Shown here: piece after piece, positions 1 through 6,974 of the stretch
How the letters are laid out: each line of letters opens with the position of its first letter
How positions within the stretch are numbered: the first letter of the stretch is position 1
IMG/VR virus record: IMGVR_UViG_3300007542_007474
Location: 1 to 27,999 of that record
Direction: 5' to 3' (one strand)
Origin: a virus
DNA length: 27,999 bases
Made by a program: the position numbers and the translations under genes
The notes under the pieces: generated by a model
What the model was told of the DNA's origin: nothing
The model's input: only the letters and a program-made list of their open reading frames with translations
The model's database searches: none

Positions 1-958
1 ATAGTGCTTCATTTACCTGTAAATCTTTAGATAAATTCTTATCTAAAATAACTTGGTTTTTATAAGCTGTAAGGCGTAAATAATCCTCAAGAATGTTTTT
101 TATATTACACTTGGTTACAGACATTTGGGCATTGTTTTTTACTAAATTAGTAAATTCATAAACTCCAGAATATACTTTTTGGGTATGACTTAATCCATCC
201 TCTATTAATTGTAGTGGAGATTGGATTCTTAATTCATTAATTTGTTCCTCTGTTAATCTTCTTTTTAACGATTTAATACCTCTAGGAATATAAGTATTAA
301 TTCCAGAATGCATATCATGTCTAATAATTTTAGCTGCGTGTTCTAGGTAAATACTTTTTTGTTTAACTTCTTCTTCAGCTTTATGTTGTGCTGTAACATC
401 AACAGCTATTTTAAGTACTTTATGATATTCTCCTTTATCATTTTGTAAAGGAGTATACGTACCAAATAACCATACTGAGTGTCCATTTTTACCTATACGT
501 TCAAATTCCCCAGAAACAAATTCTCCTTTACGTAATTTTTCCCAGAAAATTTTATATTCTTTACTTGATTTAAAATCAGCAGTACATAAATTAGAATGTT
601 TGCCATTTAGTATTTCATTTTCTGAGTATCCTACTACATTAAGAAAATTTTGATTAGCTGATAATATAGTACCATCTATTCCTAGAGTTACTATTAAATT
701 AGAGTTATTAATTGCTTTTAGTTGGGTATCAATTTTAGCCTCTTTAATTTTAGTTTTATTGAAAAACTCTCTAACTACTACAAAGAAAGGAGGCATAAAT
801 GATATAACAGATAGCCACTCAAAATAATGTGTAAATGTAGAATGATGAATGTACCTAAATACTACTAGTGTTTTAAATACAAAAAACACTAGCATAATTA
901 AAGTTGCTACAAGTAGACAGATTCTACTTCTTATAGATATACCTTCTAAAGCTGACAT
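1..958 (-). CDS. Membrane-anchored PAS/histidine-kinase-like sensor, C-terminus cut by window edge
   Basis: Translating the minus strand from the ATG at 958 gives 319 open codons running off the left edge. Residues about 12-33 and 47-62 are hydrophobic and look like two membrane segments. Residues about 80-195 resemble a PAS/PAC sensor domain (motifs GIDGTILSANQNF and GEFERIGKNGHSVWLFG, then a VDVTAQHKAEEE linker). Residues about 205-235 resemble a histidine-kinase dimerisation helix with HAAKIIRHDMHSGIN, making His214 the candidate phosphoacceptor. The ATPase domain, if present, lies outside the window. The start overlaps the preceding gene by 13 bases, so it belongs to the lysis-region operon. 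A sensor kinase is unusual cargo for a phage. The PAS call is strong; kinase activity is inference. Confidence 0.75.
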   Translation of the reverse strand, partial: MSALEGISIRSRICLLVATLIMLVFFVFKTLVVFRYIHHSTFTHYFEWLSVISFMPPFFVVVREFFNKTKIKEAKIDTQLKAINNSNLIVTLGIDGTILSANQNFLNVVGYSENEILNGKHSNLCTADFKSSKEYKIFWEKLRKGEFVSGEFERIGKNGHSVWLFGTYTPLQNDKGEYHKVLKIAVDVTAQHKAEEEVKQKSIYLEHAAKIIRHDMHSGINTYIPRGIKSLKRRLTEEQINELRIQSPLQLIEDGLSHTQKVYSGVYEFTNLVKNNAQMSVTKCNIKNILEDYLRLTAYKNQVILDKNLSKDLQVNEAL

Positions 959-1134
959 TTCTTGAGACCAAGTTTTTCGAAGACCCATTTAGAGGGACAA
1001 AACTTGGTCCAAACACCAACATTAAGCATAACAATTACAAATAATATAACCCACCAATTTTGGAAAAGTGCCCCAGCAAATAATACTAAAGACATTAAAA
1101 GATAAACCGCTCTAATAGAAGTCCAATTTTTCAT
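946..1134 (-). CDS. Small two-segment membrane protein, DUF2892/YgaP-transmembrane-like
   Basis: A 62-residue protein with two hydrophobic stretches (about 9-25 and 28-42) separated by a short turn containing NWW, then a short tail with two cysteines (FCPSKW and KKCQL). The layout of two helices, a CP motif and a terminal leucine/cysteine-rich tail resembles the DUF2892 membrane domain attached to YgaP-type rhodaneses, but there is no rhodanese domain. Its start lies 2 bases after the 37-residue ORF and its end overlaps the PAS sensor gene by 13 bases, so the two are likely translated together. It could act in the membrane with the sensor or in lysis. Function is not shown by the sequence, and the family match is from memory of the pattern. 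Confidence 0.7.
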   Translation of the reverse strand: MKNWTSIRAVYLLMSLVLFAGALFQNWWVILFVIVMLNVGVWTKFCPSKWVFEKLGLKKCQL

Positions 1135-1136
1135 AA

Positions 1137-1250
1137 TTAATTCATTGAAATAGTTTGTATAAAAGCAACTTTAAGACGAATCCAAACTCTATTCCAAAAT
1201 GGAAGTGCTTTAAATTCATCAGTATTAAAAATATCTTCTAATTCTTTCAT
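1137..1250 (-). CDS. 37-residue ORF between endolysin and membrane protein genes
   Basis: An ATG at 1250 shares its A with the endolysin stop codon (TAATG), and the frame stays open for 37 codons to a TAA at 1137. Two bases then separate it from the next ATG. The product is acidic at the N-terminus (KELEDIFNTDEF), with an aromatic/basic, possibly amphipathic C-terminal half (FWNRVWIRLKVAF). I do not recognise a family. The tight coupling on both sides and the lack of any other use for this 110-base stretch argue that it is a real gene. It is short enough that it could still be chance. Confidence 0.5.
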   Translation of the reverse strand: MKELEDIFNTDEFKALPFWNRVWIRLKVAFIQTISMN

Positions 1251-2170
1251 TATAAACTTGTTAACATATCCATCAATTCTTGTTGAGGGAACATATCAAC
1301 TTTATCTTTACGAGTATTAGTATGAGTCCACAAACCTTTTACTTTTCCGTAATATGCATTTTCATTAAATTCAAAAGCATCAGCACCTTTTTCTTTAATT
1401 AAAGCAGGTAAACCAGCTCTTACATCAATACCATCTCTTTCAGCAATCCAAAGAATCCAATCTTTTAATACTTCAATCTGTTTATCAGAATAACGATGCC
1501 ATAATGAATGACCTCTGAATGGTTTAGCTAGTTTAACTATTTCAGAATCAGCTACTTTAGCACCAGCATAAGTTTTACCATCTACAACATACCCAAAATT
1601 ACATACTTCAATTCCTACTGAATTTTTATGCATTGTTTGGGATCCGTTTTTGCCTAAATGATATCCCCAATTTCCTTCTGGGAATGCTTGTACTAAAACA
1701 CCATCATATTGGTTATCATCTCCTTTACATGAAGGGCCACCTAATACAAATTCAGTTGCAATTTTACCAATTTTATCAGCATCCCATGCTTTAATTGTAT
1801 TGAATGGATTATGCCAACCTGCTGTGTGGTGTAAAAATAACCATTCTGCTTTAATAGGACCTGCTAAATACTCATCAGTAGGCATAAAATATTCAATTAC
1901 TTCTAAACCATTTTTAGTAACATACTTATTTTTAGTATAAACCCCTGATTTTTTAGCTTCAGTAATTATTCGGGATACATCGGTGTCTAATAAACCCATT
2001 TTTGATAATGTGCTAGGGCCTACGATACCATCAGCAGTTAATCCGTGAGCTGCTTGCCATTTTTTAACAGCAGCTTCAGTGCCGGGGCCGAAATCACCAT
2101 CTGCTTTTACTCCAATTACTTCTTGGATATCTTTTACTAATTCTCCTTTAGAGCCAATTTTAATCAACAT
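1250..2170 (-). CDS. Endolysin: peptidoglycan-binding domain plus N-acetylmuramoyl-L-alanine amidase
   Basis: From the ATG at 2170 the protein has 306 residues. Residues about 3-60 form a PG_binding_1 repeat (GDFGPGTEAAVKKWQ and GLTADGIVGPSTL). Residues about 108-305 form an Amidase_2 zinc amidase that cleaves the bond between MurNAc and the stem peptide. Candidate zinc ligands are the first His of LFLHHTAG (near 114), His293 in WTHTN and Asp302 in KVDMFP; Lys300 fits the usual catalytic lysine and Glu188 lies in SVGIEV. I chose the ATG at 2170 rather than an upstream start at 2218 because the domain begins there, a purine-rich stretch (AAGAAGAAA) precedes it, and the extra 16 residues are lysine-rich non-domain sequence inside the holin-like gene. 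It overlaps that gene by 11 bases. Confidence 0.9.
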   Translation of the reverse strand: MLIKIGSKGELVKDIQEVIGVKADGDFGPGTEAAVKKWQAAHGLTADGIVGPSTLSKMGLLDTDVSRIITEAKKSGVYTKNKYVTKNGLEVIEYFMPTDEYLAGPIKAEWLFLHHTAGWHNPFNTIKAWDADKIGKIATEFVLGGPSCKGDDNQYDGVLVQAFPEGNWGYHLGKNGSQTMHKNSVGIEVCNFGYVVDGKTYAGAKVADSEIVKLAKPFRGHSLWHRYSDKQIEVLKDWILWIAERDGIDVRAGLPALIKEKGADAFEFNENAYYGKVKGLWTHTNTRKDKVDMFPQQELMDMLTSL

Positions 2171-2384
2171 TTTCTTCTTTTTTAGATTTGGGAACAAATT
2201 TTTCAACAACAGTACCAAATACAGTTGCTATTGTTAAATATTCTACTGCTGCTACTGCTTCTTCTTTATGTACTTCACTACAAGTAAATAAAAATACTAC
2301 TAGTGAAAGAAAGCCAATGGTACCAAGCACACGTTTGTGCGAGGTACCTTCGTTATTGGCAAACATATTTTTAAAAAAATTCAT
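2160..2384 (-). CDS. Small membrane protein, probable second holin-like lysis protein
   Basis: A 74-residue protein with a short basic N-terminus, a hydrophobic stretch at about 19-35 (VLGTIGFLSLVVFLFTC), a second weaker one at about 45-63, and a charged tail (KSKKEENVD). The motif SHKRVLGTIGF followed by two helices is typical of short phage membrane proteins placed just before endolysins. It follows the holin gene by 3 bases and overlaps the endolysin start by 11 bases. It could be a holin, antiholin or pinholin; the sequence does not say which. Confidence 0.75.
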   Translation of the reverse strand: MNFFKNMFANNEGTSHKRVLGTIGFLSLVVFLFTCSEVHKEEAVAAVEYLTIATVFGTVVEKFVPKSKKEENVD

Positions 2385-2387
2385 GGT

Positions 2388-2549
2388 TTATTTTTTAATT
2401 AAAACAGACCACAAACCACCTACTAAAGTGATTAAAGCACCACTTAATTCAACAAAAGTGCTTTCATCTACTAAACCTTTGGCCACTAAAATACCACCTA
2501 AAAAGGTTAACGAGTGACGCAATACACCTAATACTTGTTCTTTATTCAT
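2388..2549 (-). CDS. Putative phage holin (Pam3-gp28-like)
   Basis: A 53-residue ORF from the ATG at 2549 to a TAA at 2388. The sequence NKEQVLGVLRHSLTFLGG followed by ILVAKGLVDE and a glycine-rich hydrophobic C-terminal half (about 37-50) matches the pattern I know from short phage holins of the Pam3-gp28 type. It would permeabilise the inner membrane so the amidase can reach the cell wall. It has its own late-promoter-like element ending 24 bases upstream, preceded directly by a terminator hairpin, so the lysis genes downstream (holin-like, endolysin and on to the PAS sensor) probably form one transcription unit starting here. Confidence 0.8.
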   Translation of the reverse strand: MNKEQVLGVLRHSLTFLGGILVAKGLVDESTFVELSGALITLVGGLWSVLIKK

Positions 2550-2572
2550 AATGTAAAAATTTAAATTGTGAT

Positions 2573-2582
2573 TATAAATATT
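2573..2582 (-). promoter_or_regulatory. Late-promoter-like element upstream of holin
   Basis: Exact copy of AATATTTATA in the gene direction, ending 24 bases before the holin ATG. It abuts the U-tract of the terminator at 2583-2608, so transcription appears to stop and restart here. It is one of six exact copies at near-constant distance from start codons. Confidence 0.65.
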
Positions 2583-2608
2583 AAAAAAGGGCGCACATGC
2601 GCCCTTCT
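2583..2608 (-). terminator. Intrinsic terminator after the small membrane protein gene
   Basis: In the gene direction the RNA folds as AAGGGCGC-ATGT-GCGCCCTT, a perfect 8-base stem with a 4-base loop, followed by a run of six U. The G+C-rich stem stands out in AT-rich surroundings. It lies 32-57 bases after the stop of the gene at 2640-2849 and directly before the holin promoter. Confidence 0.85.
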
Positions 2609-2639
2609 TAATCTAAAATGGAAATTTTGTATAAATTAT

Positions 2640-2849
2640 TTATTTTAATAAACCTTTTACCCAAGATTTTACAATATCCCAGTTACGAGTTGCAAATACA
2701 CCAAACGCAAATCCAGCGTAAACTTTGTAACCAAAGGCCCATAAAAATAAACCTGCGATGAGGCCTAATACGCCTTCAATTCCATTTGCTACAATCCAAT
2801 TTTTTACAATAGTAAAAATAGATTTGATAAAATTTAATACACTTTTCAT
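2640..2849 (-). CDS. 69-residue membrane protein of the lysis region
   Basis: A small protein with an amphipathic basic N-terminus (MKSVLNFIKSIFTIVKNW), one long hydrophobic stretch at about 24-52 (rich in G, L, F and A, possibly two tight helices) and an amphipathic basic C-terminus (WDIVKSWVKGLLK). No family is recognised. It has its own promoter-like element 24 bases upstream and its own terminator downstream, so it looks like an independently expressed monocistronic late gene. Position beside the holin and endolysin suggests a lysis or membrane role, such as an antiholin or third holin-like factor. That is inference. Confidence 0.7.
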   Translation of the reverse strand: MKSVLNFIKSIFTIVKNWIVANGIEGVLGLIAGLFLWAFGYKVYAGFAFGVFATRNWDIVKSWVKGLLK

Positions 2850-2872
2850 AATAATTTAGTTTTGTTGTACGT

Positions 2873-2882
2873 TATAAATATT
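2873..2882 (-). promoter_or_regulatory. Late-promoter-like element upstream of small membrane protein
   Basis: Exact AATATTTATA in the gene direction, ending 24 bases before the ATG at 2849. It lies 1 base past the nrdA stop codon, so a late transcript would start directly at the end of the nucleotide-metabolism genes. Confidence 0.65.
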
Positions 2883-2883
2883 A

Positions 2884-4593
2884 TTAACCATCACAAGACA
2901 CACAATCTACAGTTCTTGAACCAAGATCTCCTTTAATTACTGAATCAGTGCGCAAATAATAAAGTGTTTTTATTCCTAACTTCCATGCTTCTAAGTGAAC
3001 CTGATTAATCCATCTTGGTGAGTCTGTAGGATCAAAACTTAAATTTAATGATTGGGTTTGATCAATATACTGTTGACGAATAGCTGCCTGTTGAACTAAG
3101 GCTAATTGATTAATTTCGGGGAATGTTAAGAAAATTTCTTTTTCATCCTCTGTTAAAATATCATTAGATAAATTTTGCACTGAGCCATTGTCGGCTAAGA
3201 TTTGGTCCCATACTTTACTATTGTTTTTACCTTTAGCTTCTAATACGGTTTCTAATTCAGGATTTTTAACAATAAATGTTCCTTTAGCACCATTAAACAC
3301 ATAAACGTTTGCTGGTTGGGGTTCAATACCGGCTGAACATGAATTGATGCGTGAGTTAGATACAGTAGGAGCAATAGCTAACAGGTGTGTATTACGCATA
3401 CCCGTTCCTTTACACCAAAGTGGCTCACCATATTCAATTGCTAGTTTACGTGAAGCAGCATCAGCTTGTACTTTAATTTGGCTAAAAATAGTATGTGTCC
3501 AAGCTGTTGAAGCAATTGAGTTAAATGGTAAGTTTTTCTGTTGTAGAAAAGTATGCCAACCCATTACACCCAAACCAAGTGCACGACCTTTTTTAGCATG
3601 GCGATGCGAGCGAATCATTGAATCTTTACCATTAGTTTTTTCAATAAATTCTTCCATAATACCATCAAGGAAGTAAACAGCAGTTTCAACTAAATCAGTG
3701 TTCTTCCACTCATCATACTTAGCTAGGTTAAGTGAAGATAAACAACAAATAAATGAATGTTCCTCATCTGTATGAAGAGTAATTTCAGTACAGATGTTAG
3801 TCATAGAAACATTTAGGTTATTCATTCTATAACCAAGAGGGTTATCTTTATTTACATTATCTTTAAACATAATGTAAGGTTCACCTGTTTCAACACGTGA
3901 TTTAAGAATCTCTAACCACAAAGACATAGCTTCGCTATCTCGGTCTTGAAGGCGATTCATAAACTTATCATCAACAACTACACATTGGTGTAGATTCAAA
4001 CATTGTCTATTTGGATCACCTTTAGGACGACGAATTTGCAAAAATTCATGTATATCAGGATGATTAATGTCTAGGTTTACAGATGCTGCTCCTCTACGTA
4101 CTGAACCTTGGTTGGTTGCAATAATTGTAGAATCATAAATTTTAGCCCAAGGTACTACGCCTTCTGATTTGCCGTTTCCTCTAATAGGTTCTCCTCTACC
4201 TCTAATTTTAGAAAGTGAGATGCCAACACCACCACCATAGGACGTAAGTCGCATAAGTTCAGCATTGGTAAGACCAATTCCCCTAATCGAATCAGGAGTA
4301 TCGATGCCAAAACAAGAGATGGGAAGGCCCCTATCAGTACCAGTGTTAGATAAAACAGGACTTGCCAAACCGATCCACCCATTCCAAATGTATTTAAAAA
4401 ATTTATTTTCTAAATCAGGACGATTTAAACGCATTGCTACTGCATGAGCAACTCGTCTATATGCCTTACGAGGAGTTTCCCCGGGCAATAAATACCCTTT
4501 AGAAATAGTAGACAAAGCTACTTCATCCATGTACTCTGGGAAGTCTTTACCACGTTCCCAAGTTGTGTAATCTGCTATTAAATTATTGTCCAT
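2884..4593 (-). CDS. nrdA: Class I ribonucleotide reductase, large (catalytic) subunit
   Basis: This 569-residue enzyme reduces ribonucleotides to deoxyribonucleotides for phage DNA synthesis. Visible signatures are Cys94 in PISCFG and Cys284 in CCLSSLNL (the redox pair), Cys268/Glu270 in NICTEI (thiyl radical and acid/base), the tyrosine pair Tyr545-Tyr546 in TLYYLRT for radical transfer, and the C-terminal CVSCDG (Cys564, Cys567) that receives electrons from thioredoxin or glutaredoxin. The substrate-binding loop APTVSNSRINSCSAGIEP is present. It is shorter than E. coli NrdA (about 760 residues), and the N-terminus begins without an ATP-cone, so dATP feedback inhibition is probably missing, as expected for a phage maximising dNTP supply. 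It follows nrdB by 3 bases. Confidence 0.96.
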   Translation of the reverse strand: MDNNLIADYTTWERGKDFPEYMDEVALSTISKGYLLPGETPRKAYRRVAHAVAMRLNRPDLENKFFKYIWNGWIGLASPVLSNTGTDRGLPISCFGIDTPDSIRGIGLTNAELMRLTSYGGGVGISLSKIRGRGEPIRGNGKSEGVVPWAKIYDSTIIATNQGSVRRGAASVNLDINHPDIHEFLQIRRPKGDPNRQCLNLHQCVVVDDKFMNRLQDRDSEAMSLWLEILKSRVETGEPYIMFKDNVNKDNPLGYRMNNLNVSMTNICTEITLHTDEEHSFICCLSSLNLAKYDEWKNTDLVETAVYFLDGIMEEFIEKTNGKDSMIRSHRHAKKGRALGLGVMGWHTFLQQKNLPFNSIASTAWTHTIFSQIKVQADAASRKLAIEYGEPLWCKGTGMRNTHLLAIAPTVSNSRINSCSAGIEPQPANVYVFNGAKGTFIVKNPELETVLEAKGKNNSKVWDQILADNGSVQNLSNDILTEDEKEIFLTFPEINQLALVQQAAIRQQYIDQTQSLNLSFDPTDSPRWINQVHLEAWKLGIKTLYYLRTDSVIKGDLGSRTVDCVSCDG

Positions 4594-4596
4594 AAA

Positions 4597-5586
4597 TTAA
4601 AAAATTGCGGCGGCGTCCCATTCCATGTGACCCTTTGAATAGTTAGTAACACGATTTGCAAAAAAGTCGGTATGTTGTTTACCTGCTGATAAAGCATCAA
4701 ACCACTTCATTCTATCAACTGCTGTTAAATCAACATCAGTAATAATTGGTCTATAACCTAAGTCACCCAATTTTGTATTTACTCGGTTTTTAATAAAGTT
4801 TTGCAAGTCGTACTTATTACATTGTTCTAAATCACCAAGTTCATAAACTTTGTTAATAAAATCAAGTTCAAGTTTAAGAGATAGTAAAGCTGCTTCATTA
4901 ATTGCTGCTTCTAATTCTGGGGTTTTTACTTCGGGGTGCTCATTAATTAAAGTTCTAAATAACCAACAACCTGCTTCGGAGTGCATTGATTCGTCTCTAA
5001 TAGACCATTCAACAATTTGACCTACACCCTTAAGTTTATTTTGCATCTTGAATGATAATAATACGGCAAATGAACTAAACAAATTTACACCTTCAGTAAA
5101 TGCTGAAAAGATGGCAAGTGATTTAGCGATTTCATGAATATTTTTTTCACCATTAAAACTGTCTCTAACTGTAGTAAGAGCTTCAATTTTTGCCATTGTA
5201 GCTTCATCTTCAAGAAACTCATCAAAGTTTTCAAGTCCTAAGGTTTCATTTAATAAAGAATATGCTTCAGCGTGGATTGTTTCAAATGCGCCGAAAGTAG
5301 TAGCCATCATTATCACCTCAGGTTTACGAAACCATTTAGTTACCAACCCAGACCAGTAATCATTAACAATTGTTTCAGTTTGAGCAAATCCTTTTAGGAT
5401 TGAACCCACAATATTTTTTTCAGTTTCATTTAAATTTTGTTTCCAATCATTTAAATCACTCATCATTGGTACTTCTGTATGTAACCAGTGTGCTTGTTGT
5501 TGTTTTAGCCAATACTCATATGCTTCTTGATATTCAAATGGTTTGTAAACAATGCGTTCTTGCAATAAAGATTTCTTTTTTGCCAT
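4597..5586 (-). CDS. nrdB: Class I ribonucleotide reductase, small (radical) subunit
   Basis: A 329-residue ferritin-like subunit that carries the dimetal cofactor and tyrosyl radical used by NrdA. Candidate metal ligands are Glu71 (FAQTETIV), Glu102 and His105 (FETIHAEAY), Glu165 (FTEGVNLF), and Glu199 and His202 (IRDESMH). Tyr109 in the ETIHAEAY motif matches the radical tyrosine, so this is a tyrosyl-radical type and not the tyrosine-less class Ic. The first ligand appears to be Glu where many class Ia enzymes have Asp. It lies between the helicase and nrdA genes with short gaps and no promoter-like element of its own, so it is probably co-transcribed with the replication genes. Confidence 0.96.
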   Translation of the reverse strand: MAKKKSLLQERIVYKPFEYQEAYEYWLKQQQAHWLHTEVPMMSDLNDWKQNLNETEKNIVGSILKGFAQTETIVNDYWSGLVTKWFRKPEVIMMATTFGAFETIHAEAYSLLNETLGLENFDEFLEDEATMAKIEALTTVRDSFNGEKNIHEIAKSLAIFSAFTEGVNLFSSFAVLLSFKMQNKLKGVGQIVEWSIRDESMHSEAGCWLFRTLINEHPEVKTPELEAAINEAALLSLKLELDFINKVYELGDLEQCNKYDLQNFIKNRVNTKLGDLGYRPIITDVDLTAVDRMKWFDALSAGKQHTDFFANRVTNYSKGHMEWDAAAIF

Positions 5587-5607
5587 TTTTAGTTTAATGT
5601 TAATAAG

Positions 5608-6969
5608 TTATGAATTTAATTCAAAAAATTTGTTAGCCAACAACTTCTTATCAAAGTTATCAAAAGAGTCGTAACTATTTGAGTTAGAACTAGGAGTTGA
5701 TTCTTCATCATTATCAGGTGCGTCTGTAATTTCGAAATGCCCGGTAGAAGTGTCTGCATTTAAATAGAACGTTAAGCCGTCCATACCATACCTGTTTTTC
5801 ATAATGTGGAATCTACCTGTGTTCTTCACTTTATCTTCTTTTTTACGTGAAAGAGATATAGCCACATCGGTAATCATGATTTTATCATAAGAACCGGCCG
5901 CTTTATCACCTTCAATTACGTCATCTTTTGCACCAGCTCGATTTACCTGTGAAACACTCCAAATAGGAACATTTAACTCACGTGCTAAACCTTTAGTGCT
6001 AATATAAATATCATCCAGTTCTCCCTTACGGTCTATAGTTCTTTTTCTTGTTGAAAGAAGGTCAACATAGTCAATAATTACTAGGTCAGGTTTAATACCT
6101 AAGTCAATTAATTTATTAATATGAGATTCAATCGTTGAAATTGTTGCTTTACCTGTAGGGAATTCTTTAATTACAAGTTCACCAGGTAGTTGGGGAATAA
6201 CTTCGTCAACTTTACTTCGGTTTTCTGTAATTTTATTTACTGGTGTTTTAGTGAAGAAAGCATCATAGCGACGACCTACATAATCTTCACCTAACTCGAG
6301 TGTATAATGCACTACGTTAAATCCTAAACGCACAGCATAACCACCCAATGCAACTAGTGACCAAGACTTACCACCTCCTGGATTACCAAATATGAGACCA
6401 AAATCTCCATTTCCCAATCCGCCTTGGAGTAAGTCATTAATAGTTTCCCAAGGTGTTGGGATAACGATTCGGTGATCTTCTCTATAACGAGATTCAATGT
6501 CTTTATTATATTCATGTCCTACATTTTTATCTTGACCTGCTTTCATTGCTGACTCAATCATGAATTTGATAGAATCATAATCTCCAGCTTTAAGTAAATC
6601 TACACTACTAAGTAATGCTTTTTTTAATTGTTGATTTTTGCAAAATGTAGAAAATTCTTCTTGCACATAAGCCAAATCATCTTCAGATGCTTGATATGCC
6701 TCACGTAGTTGTTCTTTAACAGCTACTTTAAGTACTTCATTTTCTACTTTCTTTAATTCTACCTTCAAAATATCCATTGAAGGTGTTGTATGGTATTTTT
6801 CGTAATACTTAAGAATTTCCTTAATAATCCATTTATGAGCTTGATTGTCCCAATACTCATCACTGATAATATCATGGATATTAACAAGGAATTCTTTGTG
6901 TGTAAGCAATGATGAAATTACCTTAATTTGAAAGGCAGGCCCATATTGCTGGAGATTTACTAATGTCAT
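5608..6969 (-). CDS. Replicative DNA helicase, DnaB/T4 gp41-like
   Basis: A 453-residue protein. Residues 1-150 resemble the helical N-terminal DnaB domain and residues about 170-430 the RecA-like ATPase core. Walker A is GNPGGGKS (195-202), Walker B is DLVIIDY with Asp300, and IWSVSQVNRAG matches DnaB motif 4. The C-terminus is a serine/asparagine/aspartate-rich tail. It should form a hexamer unwinding the fork ahead of the polymerase. No primase gene is visible in this window. It follows the exonuclease gene by 5 bases in the replication operon. Confidence 0.93.
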   Translation of the reverse strand: MTLVNLQQYGPAFQIKVISSLLTHKEFLVNIHDIISDEYWDNQAHKWIIKEILKYYEKYHTTPSMDILKVELKKVENEVLKVAVKEQLREAYQASEDDLAYVQEEFSTFCKNQQLKKALLSSVDLLKAGDYDSIKFMIESAMKAGQDKNVGHEYNKDIESRYREDHRIVIPTPWETINDLLQGGLGNGDFGLIFGNPGGGKSWSLVALGGYAVRLGFNVVHYTLELGEDYVGRRYDAFFTKTPVNKITENRSKVDEVIPQLPGELVIKEFPTGKATISTIESHINKLIDLGIKPDLVIIDYVDLLSTRKRTIDRKGELDDIYISTKGLARELNVPIWSVSQVNRAGAKDDVIEGDKAAGSYDKIMITDVAISLSRKKEDKVKNTGRFHIMKNRYGMDGLTFYLNADTSTGHFEITDAPDNDEESTPSSNSNSYDSFDNFDKKLLANKFFELNS

Positions 6970-6974
6970 ATAAC

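Noticed and set aside
2171-2218. Sixteen-residue N-terminal extension of the endolysin
   Set aside because: It lies inside the holin-like gene, is not signal-peptide-like, and the ATG at 2170 starts exactly at the peptidoglycan-binding domain.
2188-2517. Plus-strand open frame of 109 codons across the holin genes
   Set aside because: It lies antisense to two well-supported membrane protein genes and the endolysin start, has no recognisable domain, and opposes the direction of every other gene.
6003-6012. Near-copy of the late-promoter 10-mer inside the helicase gene
   Set aside because: It has one mismatch, encodes ordinary helicase residues, and no start codon follows at the usual distance.
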